From Gnetum montanum (Eukaryota; Streptophyta; Gnetopsida; Gnetales; Gnetaceae), in contig MNCI01026912.1 of the NCBI GenBank assembly GCA_015680685.1, positions 864,599 to 885,551 of the forward strand: DNA of 20,953 bases. Reading direction: 5' to 3'. Positions 9,566 through 18,636 of this stretch are shown here, one piece after another. The position numbers and the translations under genes were made by a program. The stretch's first letter is position 1; each line of letters opens with the position of its first letter. The notes under the pieces are model-generated. The model was not told where the DNA came from. It saw only the letters and a program-made list of their open reading frames with translations, and did no database searches.

Positions 9566-12500
9566 TTAGATCCGCCGAGTGCTTCGAAGGAGAGTAAGGT
9601 TTGGCTGGGCCTCGATGAGCATTTGCACAACTTCTCGCATTGTCGGCCTCGGATTCGGCGACCTACTTGTGCACCACACCGCAATCTTCAAGGCATGGAT
9701 CATGCCGTCCTGGAATTGCTGGCAGATTCTGCGGTCCAGCACCTCCAAAGCCCCCTCCTTTGACACTACCTTGCGCGATATCCAGGAGACGATATCTTTG
9801 TTATCGCCAAATTCTGGGTCCACGGGGCGCTTTCCTGTGATGAGCTCTAACAGAACCACCCCAAAGCTGTACACGTCGGACTTTTCCGTCACCTTGGAAG
9901 AATATGCGTACTCTGAACAAAAGAAAACGAGAACTGAAAAGTAAATGTTTACGGAACATCAATCTAAAGTTGTAAACGTATTTGCTGCATGACTGCATCT
10001 CAACGTAGAATTTTCGCCTACTTTACCTTACCACCGTATGCTGCGTTTAGTAGCCTTAATTTGAAATTTCACTCGAACTGTAGTTTCAGTGAGTTCTCTA
10101 CTTTGTAGTTTGTAGTTGTATCTACGCAGTTGTAATTTCTCATTTCAACTTTCAGATAATGATTTGGTGTAGACTCGATTGAAGCTCTACGGTTTTAGGT
10201 GCGACATGAACGTTCCTGGAGAAATACGATGACATGCGGAAACAGAAAACACGATTAAGCATGTTGACTTACGGATTTCTCAGCAAACATGCTCATCTCC
10301 CGATTTCAAACCTAAGATTTATCTCTATTTTTCGCGGTTCCTAGTTATTTTTTTGAATTTTTTTCAAGAAATTTAAGCAGTGTTCGAAATCAATAACAGC
10401 CTTACCACCTCATATTGAAAAGGTTCAACTAATCAAAATGCAAATTTTTCAAAAAATGAGTTATCGCATTATGCTTTTTGAATGCAAAATTTTCAAAGAA
10501 GAATTCTGCTTTTCTGGTTTTTGAATGATGCTCCTCAAATGCAATTTTTTCAAACACGCGTTGCAGTCATTAGGTAATGCTTTTCAAATGCAAATAAAGT
10601 ATTTCACCAATTCTGAGCCTGAGAATAACAATAGCTGCAAAAAAAATTTGAATTTTGGAAGAGCACGCACCTGGAGCGATGTAGCCGTGAGTTCCAGCGA
10701 TAGCAAGAGTGGAGGACTCGCAGCGACCGCAGGCCTGGAGGATCTTAGCAAAGCCAAAATCCGCGACTTTGGCCTGGAAATCGGCATCGAGAAGAATGTT
10801 GGTGGACTTGATGTCGCGATGGATGATAGGCGGGACGCAGTCATGGTGCAGGTACGCGAGACCGTTAGCCACGCCAAGTGCGATTTTATACCTTGTCGGC
10901 CAGTCCAAGGCGGTCCCGGTGCGATGGAGCGAGTCCTCCAGATTGCCATTCGGCATATACTCATAAACCAGCAGATTAGAGTCGCCGTTACTGAAGCAGC
11001 AGTAGAGCTTCACGATGTTCTTATGGCGGATGGTGCCCAAAGTCTCGACCTCGGCTCTCAGCTCGCGGATGCCTTCGCTATGGCCGCCATTGCAGCCGCC
11101 TGCGTCTCTCTTCCCGGAGCAGAGCTTCTTCACGGCCACGGACTCGCCATTGCTGAGCGTGATGTGGTATACAACACCAGAACCTCCGCGGCCGATTAAG
11201 TGGTTTTCATCCATGAAGTCCAGGACTTCGTGCTCGTCGAAATTCAATTTATAGAAGAACTTCTTGTCCCAGAAGCCTCGTCTTTCAGTTGTTTCAGCCC
11301 CCTTTCTCCATCCGTTTCTGCTGCAGATGAGCATCGCAAACAGTAGGCAAAGCACAATTGTGCCGCTGCTAATCCATCCGGCTATCCATCGCTGCTGGTA
11401 CACGTCCGGTTTCCTGTGCTCGCAAGCCGGCAGTGATGGGAGGCCGTCTGCGCAGAGGCCGTGATTGAATTCAAAGCTTCTGTTCCCGGATGCCTCGTAG
11501 ATGAGCTCCGGGGGGATCTTGCCTGTGAGCAAATTCCAGGAGAAATCCAGCGTGTTAAGCTTCAGCGACCCCAAGCTGTCTGGAATTTTCCCGGTGAGCA
11601 AGTTCCTCGAAAGATTGAGAGAATTCAGCACGCCGATGCCACCGAGCGATTCGGGAATCGGGCCGGTAAACTTGTTAGCGGCTAGATTCAGAACCGACAG
11701 CATGGTGCAGCGCCCAATTTCGGGGGGAATTGGACCTGTGAGGTTGTTCTCCTGCAAAAGCAAACTATTCAGCAAGCCCAGCATATCGATCTCCACCGGA
11801 ACAGGTCCCTCCAGCCGATTACCGCTTAGGTCGACTTTCACCAGCTTGGACAGGAACCGAATCTCCTTAGGTATCCTCCCGGAGAACTGGTTCCTCTGCA
11901 GATACAGCTCGGAAAGATTTCTGGCCTTGGCGATTTTGTTAGAAATCTCTCCTTGGAAGTTGTTGTAACTCAGGTCCATGATAGATAAATGCGGTAGCTG
12001 CCAGATGCCGGAGGGGATTTGGCCTTGGAACTGGTTCTTGTTCAGCCGGAAGCGCATCATGCGCTTACAGTTACCGTAAGACTTCGGGACGGTGCCGTTG
12101 AAGCGGTTGTCGAGGACGAGCAGGTTCATGAGAGTGGCATGTGCGTTGCAGAGGTTCGGAGGCAGCGGACCGGAAAGCATGTTCTGCGATACGTCGATGT
12201 ACAGGATGTCCGACCTTGCGCCGAGGGTGGCGGGAAGCGGGCCGGAAAACCGGTTATTATATAGAGAAATCCCCTGCAGAGAGCTGGAATTCCCGAAACC
12301 TCGGGGAATGGAGCCGGAGAGATTGTTGGAGTAGAGCTGGATGAACTGCAGCTTCCTGAGCTCGCCGAAGGCCGGGGGGATGTGGCCGGTAAGCGACATA
12401 TTGGAGGCATCGAAGTCCTTGAGATTGGAGAGATTTCCGAGCTGCGGGGGGATCTGGCCGTGCAGGCGGTTGCCATAGAGCTCCAGGCTGGAGAGTTTCC

Positions 12501-13200
12501 GAAGCGACCCCAACTCCGGCGGTATCGTGCCTACCAAGGCATTCTCTGCGATGTCCAGGTGCTTGAGCTCGGTGAGGTTGGCGAAGGCCGCTGGAATAGG
12601 GCCGAAGAAACAGCTGAGGCTGAGGCAGAGCCAGCGGAGCTTCCGGAGCCTGGACAGCTCAGGAGGAATAGGCGCCGGCTGGAACGAGTTCATGCCCAGA
12701 CACAGAATTCCGAGGTTGGAGAGATTGGCAACGGACACGGGAAACGGGCCGGTGAAAAGATTGAAGGAGACGTCGAGGAAGCTCAGCTGCGAGAAAGCGG
12801 AGAGATCCGGGATGGTGCCGTTGAGGTCATTGAAGCCGAGAGCGAGTGCTTCCAGGTGCGAACAGGCAAGGAAAGCTCTGGGAATAGGGCCGAACAGGTA
12901 GTTGTCGTCGAGTTCCAGCTTGGTGAGGCTGCGCAGGCTGCAAAACTCCACAGGGAGGCGCCCGCGGAGCGAGTTTCCGTGAAGATCCACGTGCACCACG
13001 CTGCCTTCATCATTGCAGGTAATTCCGCGCCAGCGGCAGGGGCTGGAATGGGGTCCTGGCACCCAGTCGTGCAGCGCCTGCGTCGGGTCCTCCAGAATGT
13101 CCTTCACTCGTAGCAAAACGCCCATCTCTGTCTCTGCTGCCGCCGCCACCGTTAGAGAAAACACAAGCGCGCACAGCGGCAGCACCACCTTCATCATCAT
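9566..13200 (-). CDS. CEPR1-like: Class XI LRR receptor-like kinase, CEPR1/XIP1-like; exons 13200-10671 and 9912-9566
   Basis: Two exons encode 958 aa. Residues 1-22 are a signal peptide (hydrophobic, ending AAAA). A CxWxGxxC N-terminal cap (SPCRWRGITC) follows, then about 21 plant-type LRRs to near residue 570, and a paired-cysteine C-cap (HGLC...PAC). A transmembrane segment lies at about 605-627 with basic residues after it, then the kinase: glycine loop GRGGSG (670-675), VAVK lysine 691, HRD with Asp 796, DFG at 814-816, and APE rebuilt across the splice. All catalytic residues are present, and it is an RD kinase. Exon 1 ends after the first base of the APE glutamate codon (donor CCAG|GTGCGT), and exon 2 starts at 9912 after TTCAG; this phase-1 intron position is usual for class XI. 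The EFGxNKDIVSWISxKV and EVLDRR blocks in exon 2 resemble CEPR1/XIP1, the receptor for C-terminally encoded peptides in vascular and nitrogen signalling; orthology is inferred. Three ATGs in a row (13192-13200) leave the exact start open. Oddity: GTHGY replaces the common GTYGY or GTFGY (His 838). Confidence 0.85.
9913..10670 (-). other. Intron of the receptor kinase gene (758 bp)
   Basis: The donor is GTGCGT (10670 downward) and the acceptor is a pyrimidine-rich tract ending TTGTTCAG (9913). Splicing restores GAG-TAC, giving the invariant APE-Y. Reading on without splicing runs 33 unrelated codons to a stop. The donor-proximal 240 bp carry a degenerate repeat around AATGCAAATTTTTCAAA on the plus strand (10438, 10481, 10537, 10577). 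Confidence 0.85.
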
Positions 13201-13351
13201 CTTCTTGGTCGTCTTGTGGAAGCAGGGTCGAAAACGATGGAAATTATGTGAAGGGGCGCACGTTTGTTTTGGGTTGCTTGCGGGTAGGAGACGCAGTGGG
13301 GTTTATCGGTGCCAGCCACGGAATCTGCGTTGAAAGTGAGAGAGAATGTGC
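13201..13351 (-). promoter_or_regulatory. 5' leader / core promoter region of the receptor gene
   Basis: These 151 bp lie between the start codon and the inner end of the right inverted-repeat arm. No clear TATA box is visible. The minus strand contains a pyrimidine-rich tract ending in CTTTCAACGCAG at about 13325, which could be a splice acceptor of a 5' UTR intron. The promoter proper must therefore lie partly or wholly in the arm (13352 upward). Confidence 0.35.
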
Positions 13352-13960
13352 CTGTTAATCAGGCAGAAGCTTACGGAATTTTTGACTGAAGTCAAAGAGG
13401 ATATGACCCCATTTAAGCTGTTCCTGAAAGGATTGTGATGAGATGATATGGACTAGTGAAGTGTTTGAGTTCACATTTTCATTTTCTTTCCGTAAGGTTA
13501 GGACATTGTATTACGCTTCTGAAGCATGGTCATTTTCTTGTTTGTACGGTAACGGCCAAATTTTGCTGGAAAGCGGCAGGGGAAAAGGAAGCCATACAAG
13601 ACTGCATCAAAACATGGACTCTGAAATTATGTTTGTTGTCGGAAGGTGGTGTATTAGTGCGTTATTCTGCTAATAGTTATCATGTTCAAAATGCACATTT
13701 AAGGCAATAATGATGGTGATGGAGAATTTATGATGCAACTAGAATTTGAAACTAAGATTGCATTAAGAATCTGGATTAGTAGAGTCAAAACGAATTTATT
13801 GCCCATTATGCAAGGCATGTTAAAAGACAAAAGAACATTCAAATTTGAACATATAACATATATAACCCAAATGGAACACCAATCTCTATACATTTTTGAA
13901 ATTCCCCTATTATTATATTACTACCCTGGACTACAACCTAAAAGAAAGTTCCAAAAAGAT
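13352..13960. repeat. Inner part of the right inverted-repeat arm
   Basis: Reverse complement of 7112-7716. The match starts at CTGTTAATCAGG and ends at CCAAAAAGAT. From 13730 to 13960 it differs from the left copy at only 2 bases plus one 5-bp indel, whereas 13352-13729 has about 24 substitutions. In + orientation an open frame starts at the two ATGs at 13730 and reads away from the receptor gene. After 13960 the left-arm homology stops and LINE sequence begins. Confidence 0.85.
13382..13395. promoter_or_regulatory. Palindromic W-box pair upstream of the receptor gene
   Basis: TTGACTGAAGTCAA, two inverted TTGACT cores, centred about 190 bp upstream of the start codon. It is the partner of 7672-7685, with the middle two bases reversed as expected of an inverted copy. 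WRKY binding is a plausible but untested reading. Confidence 0.3.
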
Positions 13961-14265
13961 CTGCAACTTCTCCAACCTGGTAAGCAAACATTTATTAGGG
14001 GGGGGGGGGGTGTCGGACCCCAAAAAAGAGAATTTTATTAATAGAAAACAAAATGTCTGCCATAAGCAACTTTCAAATATACAGAGAGAGAAAATGAGGA
14101 AGAGAAACCATGTTGACCGAGGTTATTATAAAGGAGACATGCTAAACTTAGCATTCCCCAGGGAATGTAAATGCAATCTTGNTATTACTACCCTGGACTA
14201 CAACCTAAAAGAAAGTTCCAAAAAGATCTGCAACTTCTCCAACCTGGTAAGCAAACATTTATTAG
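13916..14265. other. Assembly scar: 83-bp direct duplication around a G run and an N
   Basis: Bases 13916-13998 and 14183-14265 are the same 83 bp, covering the end of the repeat arm and the first 38 bp of LINE sequence. Between them are 13 Gs (13998-14010), a segment starting TGTCGGACCCC, and a single undetermined base at 14182 directly before the second copy. This looks like two contigs or haplotypes joined without merging their overlap. The segment 14011-14181 could be the end of an LTR element present in one haplotype (TG start), but I cannot identify it. Confidence 0.7.
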
Positions 14266-14532
14266 AATAATTTGTCCTTTGAAATATAACATTGCATCTT
14301 CGCTTTCAAATATAATATAAATAGTAGGCCTAATAACTTTCCACAAAAAATTGAGATTAGTAGAAGTTATGTTCAAAAATCCGAATATGGCATCATCTTG
14401 AGATAGCTTGTATGATGGAAAAACTTTGGAAGCCCACTCCCACACATGTTGAGCAAAGGGACAATGCCAAAACACATGGACAAAGTCATCTTGTCCACCA
14501 CAGAAAGGGCAATTGGGATTGGGAATCTCCAA
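14188..14532 (-). pseudogene. LINE zf-RVT (C-terminal zinc finger) fragment
   Basis: The frame opens NPNCPFCGGQDDFVHVFWHC, the C-x2-C ... H-x4-HC pattern of the zf-RVT domain that closes plant LINE ORF2, then PFAQHVWEWA. It stays open into the repeat-arm sequence, so its last roughly 25 codons (below about 14266) are not LINE-derived but come from the 83-bp duplication. Confidence 0.8.
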
Positions 14533-15064
14533 ATATCCTAAACGTTTACCAATAGGTAGACCATGGTGGAGAAGACACCAGAGGAGTTACTTAATTTTGG
14601 GGAGGTTCAGAAGTTTCCAAATAAGTTGAAAGAGCAGGATCCAAAATGTTACTGACTCTTGTTGTGCCTAGACTTATTGCAGCATTGAATGACCTCGGAT
14701 GGGTCATGCATAAGGTGAAAGGGGACAGATGGTCGATAGGGCAAGAGTTTAACCCCATTAAGCCATTGAAGGCCATGAAAAGGCCTTTGCACTGTAACAT
14801 CAAGTTGTCAATGACCGTGGAGAAAGGAGTAAATTTGAACTAGGCAATGGTTCATTACAGTTGACTCCCCATGCAAATTATTAAACTCAACCCCCGAAAT
14901 CCAATGACTAGCCAGCCTAAGACAATTCAAAGAAATGACATCCTTTCGATACCAAGAGGCAGCCACCTTAGCATTTATGATGGCAAGGGGAGCGGGCAAT
15001 AGAGGTAACCACCACGGACATAATCGAGAGAGGATAGTAGGGTTGATCTTAATGTTAGTCTAGT

Positions 15065-15484
15065 CTATGTAACTGTGTACAATTTGCCAGGCCCTCCAAA
15101 TGCTTTTGAAAACATGAGATTCAAGAAGAATGATAGTGAGGGGGGAAAGATCCAATTGACAAAATGGATGCCTTTCCAGAAGAGCTTGTTTTTAGGAAAT
15201 GTTTGATAAAGCCTTAATTGGAGGAGGGTCCCAATAATATCTGAGACATCTAAATGTTGTACCAACCACTTAGCAACCAGGGTAATTCCCTGCTTAAAGG
15301 AATTCAAAAGACCTAAGCCACCATTATTCTTGGGGAGAGTAACTATATTCCAAGCGACTCGATGAAATCCTTTCCGAGAATCTTTGGAGGACCACATAAA
15401 GTCAGGAAATAACCATTCTAGCTTCTGGTAGGCATCTTGGGAGGGGCCCAACATGAAGAGTAATACACATGGGTTGACGCACAT
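15065..15484 (-). pseudogene. LINE ORF2, post-RT segment
   Basis: The open frame contains FMWSSKDSRKGFHRVAWNIV followed by the NNGGLGLLNSFKQGI block. Plant LINE ORF2 proteins have a W-x-x-x-C-x-P-x-x-x-GGLG-[ILV]-x-x-x-x-x-x-N-x-A-L motif at this place between RT and zf-RVT. Stops lie on both sides, so it is a dead fragment. Confidence 0.7.
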
Positions 15485-15789
15485 ATGGACTTACATACAA
15501 GGTATTTACCTGTGAGTGTCTTCCATTTGTCAAGTTTCTTTTGAATCCGATAAATAACCTGCTCCTAGAGAATAGAGGTTGAACCTCTAAAACGGAAAGG
15601 GATTCCCAGAATCTTAATGATGTCTTGATCCTAAAGCTGCTTCCAGTTATAGTTGGTCACATGTTTGTAATTGCCAGTAAAGCTATAAATAGAGGATTTA
15701 TTCCAATTTATAGTGGAGCCTGAGAGTGTGCAATATTGCTCCACCCTTGATAAGAGGTAGTGCAAATTGGTGGCTGTGTTTTAAACTAG

Positions 15790-16272
15790 AAAAAAAGAGT
15801 CATCGGTAAAGTGCATATTGAGAAGCTATTGTTGAGAGGAAGAAAGGTGGACCCCAATGAGAACTTTAGTTTGAATGTCCAGGTTAATCTGATGACAAAG
15901 AAAGTCTGTTGTGATGATAAAGAGATAGGGGGCGAGAGGACAACCTTGCCGCACTAACTTATGTATTGGAAAGGGCGAGGTACTGCCAAAGGTAGTGGCT
16001 ATTCTTGCGATAGCATCTAAGAATAAGCATTTCACCATATGCAGGAACTTAGGTCCAAAACCAAGTTTGGTCATGGTCTGCAAGATAAAGTCCCATTTTA
16101 TGTTGTCATAAGCCTTGGCGTAATCAAGTTTCACTAGGAGAATATCTTGTCCATCATCCTCAACCCACCCTAGACCTTCCCATTCTGCAACCACATTGTC
16201 TAAAATATATCTACTAGGAACAAATACTATTTGCTGGGGAGATATGATCTGGCCAAGAATTTTATACACCAC
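15790..16272 (-). pseudogene. LINE reverse transcriptase palm domain
   Basis: The frame 16272 to 15826 contains the LVKLDYAKAYDNIKWDFI block (motif A, first catalytic Asp) and VRQGCPLAPYLFII (motif B). A stop (TAG) then follows the SSSQQ end, but in the same frame directly after it the catalytic box reads FTDD (15799-15810) in place of the usual YADD, keeping both aspartates. FVPSRYILDNVVAEWE before motif A matches the FxxGRxIxDN block of LINEs. Assignment to L1 RT is secure; it is inactive because of the stops. Confidence 0.85.
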
Positions 16273-16398
16273 ATTGAGAAGAGTTATGAGACATCAATTG
16301 GAGATATTGATAAAATCCCCAGACTTAGGGAGGAGACAAACTACCCCTTGATTTAGATTGGGCCTGAGGGAACTAGTTAAGATAGCCTTGTTAATGAC

Positions 16399-16716
16399 CT
16401 AAAGAAGATCATTTTCCACCAAATCCCAATGATTTTGAAAAAATTCCATAGGGAAACCATCATAACCAAGAGCCTTTCCCCAACTTAGCTTGGAACAAGT
16501 TACCTGTAGCTCTGCCAGAGTGACATCAGCATCAAGACTTTGCAGCATAGTGGAATTGATAAGGCGAGGATAATTGAGGATGGCAACCTTGAACAAAGAG
16601 ATGTCCATTGGGGTAGCTACAAAAAGGGTTTCATAGTGGTTTTTAAGAAAAGAGAGGATACTGTTATGGTCAGTAATGATGGTACCATCACTAGAGATTT
16701 TGTCTATACAATCCAA
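16399..16716 (-). pseudogene. LINE ORF2, RT entry segment
   Basis: The open frame ends in LSWGKALGYDGFPMEFFQNH, the LINE block KSPGPDGFxxEFYxxxW just before RT motif 0/1. Upstream is the usual LSFLKNHYETLF linker. It is separated from the palm domain by stops. Confidence 0.7.
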
Positions 16717-17388
16717 AGGGGATGCAATATTGAGATACTTAAAAAAGTCCTTACAGTGTTCATCTTAAATATTTAACCAAGTGAGCCAACTTTTAGTTAA
16801 GGTGCTTTGTGCTCGATACACATCCCAATGTTGAAAGGTTGATTGTGCTTTAGCTAGCTCCTCGTGAACTAGAGTGTTGAAGGAATCTTGAGCTAGTCTA
16901 TTAGTGAGATGTTCAATAGTGAGGTGAATTTTGTTGTATTCTTGTTTGGCTCGAGTAGCCACTACCTTACCATACGAAAAAGCAAAGTTCCACACTCAAC
17001 ATGAAACGTGATGCCACCAGTTAATCCAATCCACCTGATTTAGGGGCCTAGGTTTGGCATTCCAAAGGTTGGATAGAAGAAGTTGGGCAGTAGGGGAAGA
17101 AAAACAATTGTTGTGTAGTTGGAAAAGATGGAATTTTTGTCAGTTAGGGATACCATGAATCCGGATAAATATAGAGATAGGAAGTTGGTTTGATAAGGTG
17201 GCATGGTGATGAATCGTAGTAGCAGAGAAGGCTTGCTAGAAGGAAAGGGTGGAGAAATAGAACCTATCTAACCTGTTGTAGATGCGAGCCTGCCCAAGAC
17301 GGAGATTGCTTCAAGTAAATCTGTGGAGGGGAACGCCTGCAAAGGTGTCTGCCCTGTCAGAAAGGTAAAACCTTTTCTTAAAGGTGGA

Positions 17389-17765
17389 CTAGGTCTGATA
17401 CTCGAAATTGGGCAGTTGAAAAAATACCCCTCCAAGCTTATCTTGAGGGAATTTGACCATATTAAAATCACCTTCGAATATCCAAGGCACTAGGGGAAGA
17501 GAATTTGCAAGTTCGTGCCAAAGGAGAGCCCGTTCTGTGGAGTCGTTTGGGGCATAGATCGAGCAAATTCCAAAAGGGCCATGCAAGGAGGAGAAGGTGG
17601 CCCAAGAAACTCTATGCCCAGAATCGAAACCACTTTGAAGGATTTTAGTTCTCTAATAGGGAGAGAGAAGAATGGCAACACAGAGATGCCCAGCCACAGC
17701 CCCAAACTGCTGCTGTAACCGCAGCAGAGAAAAACTCAGGGAGCTGCACCCATAACAATTGAGGG
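17389..17765 (-). pseudogene. LINE endonuclease (APE-type) fragment
   Basis: Minus-strand reading frames contain GHLCVAILLSPY (the GGVAILxS block), then after a stop SGHRVSWATFSSLHGPFGIC, SIYAPNDSTERALLW and WIFEGDFNMV. These are the middle motifs of the exonuclease-endonuclease-phosphatase fold used by plant LINEs; the GDFN carries a catalytic Asp and Asn. The N-terminal third with the first catalytic residues is missing: upstream of about 17765 the sequence turns GC-rich and I see no further similarity. Confidence 0.65.
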
Positions 17766-18175
17766 AGACAGCGCAGACGGCGCCCACCACGGGCAAGGCC
17801 CAGAACACCAAGGCCCTGGACAGCGCGGCAGAAAGATAAAAACGGCCAGGAAAACCAGAAATCGCGACTAGGGTTAGGGTTAGCATGTAAAGTCAAAGCT
17901 GCCCTGCTCCCCACCAAACACTGGGCGAGCGATGAGCGACGGCGGCACAGCGGGAGGCGGAGCGCAGAAGCGCCCAACAACGGTTCGCTGCGCTGCGTGT
18001 TCATTATGTGAAAACGATATCATCAACGATTCTTCCTTTCTTCCTGACCAACGGCAGCGCTGATGCACGCCACGGAGCGGGGGAGCACCCACCAACGCGA
18101 CGCGGCAGCCAGAAAAGGGATCCACAGCGGCACCAACAAGTTAGCCGTTCAAAGAAACATGGGCTATGTCCCCAC
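17766..18175. other. GC-rich segment with telomere-like repeats between LINE and repeat arm
   Basis: Much richer in G+C than the LINE or the arms. It contains TAGGGTTAGGGTTAGC at 17869-17884, which on the minus strand is CTAACCCTAACCCTA, a telo-box as found near plant promoters and 5' leaders. Several minus-strand frames of 80-119 codons are open, as expected of GC-rich DNA; none is recognisable. It could be the 5' leader of the LINE fused to the endonuclease by an internal deletion, or a fragment of a host gene's 5' end. Confidence 0.4.
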
Positions 18176-18636
18176 TGAAACTTGTGATGTATGGGGACCA
18201 TGCCCATGCAATATCACGATACCTTAGGTAAGCCTGACCACAGAAATTATCATTCCTTCCTGCACTCGACAGACTTTCTTCTGAAAACAGAAGAAAATGT
18301 GGGCAATTGGAAATCAAATCAATATATCAATATCAAGGTTTTCATACTGGGCGTGTAACTTAAAACCAATATATCAATGTCAAGGATATCATCGTGTATC
18401 GTACGCTATTCACGTGAACAGAAGATAAAACACTTTTCCAAAGTACAGAGAAAAGAAAGTGAAAGCGAGGAAATTTTAGTTTTCAATCTCTAAAGGAAAG
18501 GTGCAGAACGAGCGAATTTTTCGCTCAGTTGGAAAACCGATTAGTGTGAACATAACATTTGTATAAAGCAGAGTCTTGCGAGATATCATGCTGTGACCAT
18601 GGTCCACAACTCCACTTTGAATATATTCCAAACATT
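18176..18636. repeat. Outer part of the right inverted-repeat arm
   Basis: Reverse complement of 6453-6956. The match runs from TGAAACTTGTGATGTATGGG to TTCCAAACATT, where both arms lose similarity. Relative to the left copy it lacks a 14-bp segment and about 29 bp in the middle. It was joined to the inner part (13352-13960) before the LINE-containing block came between them. Confidence 0.85.

Larger units (their letters stand above)
13961..17765 (-). mobile_element. Truncated L1-type LINE (13961-13998 and 14228 onward)
   Basis: On the minus strand, reading leftwards: endonuclease part (17.7-17.4 kb), linker, RT entry block GKALGYDGFPMEFF (16.7-16.4 kb), RT palm (16.27-15.8 kb), the NNGGLGLLNSFKQGI post-RT block (15.48-15.06 kb) and a zf-RVT zinc finger (14.53-14.27 kb). 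This is ORF2 of a plant L1 LINE. Stops and frameshifts interrupt every part. It lacks ORF1, a 3' UTR and a poly(A) tail: the right-arm repeat follows directly on the zf-RVT region. It is therefore truncated at both ends and its junctions are not those of a simple LINE insertion. Confidence 0.85.

Noticed and set aside
10525-11199. A 224-codon plus-strand ORF opposite the receptor kinase
   Set aside because: It is antisense to the conserved kinase exon. GC-rich coding sequence with few stops on the reverse strand explains it, and its translation matches nothing known.
12382-13113. A 243-codon plus-strand ORF opposite the LRR region
   Set aside because: It mirrors the regular LRR repeats; the repeated residue pattern is a by-product of the periodic code on the other strand.
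13994-14010. The 13-G run as a G-quadruplex element
   Set aside because: It lies at an apparent assembly join and may be a sequencing error; there are no separated G tracts around it.
6453-18636. Calling the inverted-repeat unit a Pack-MULE or hAT element
   Set aside because: The outer ends (AATGTTTGG...) fit no known terminal consensus, and the bases flanking the two ends (GTTGTGAC on the left, TCGTTCTAG on the right) do not form a target duplication.
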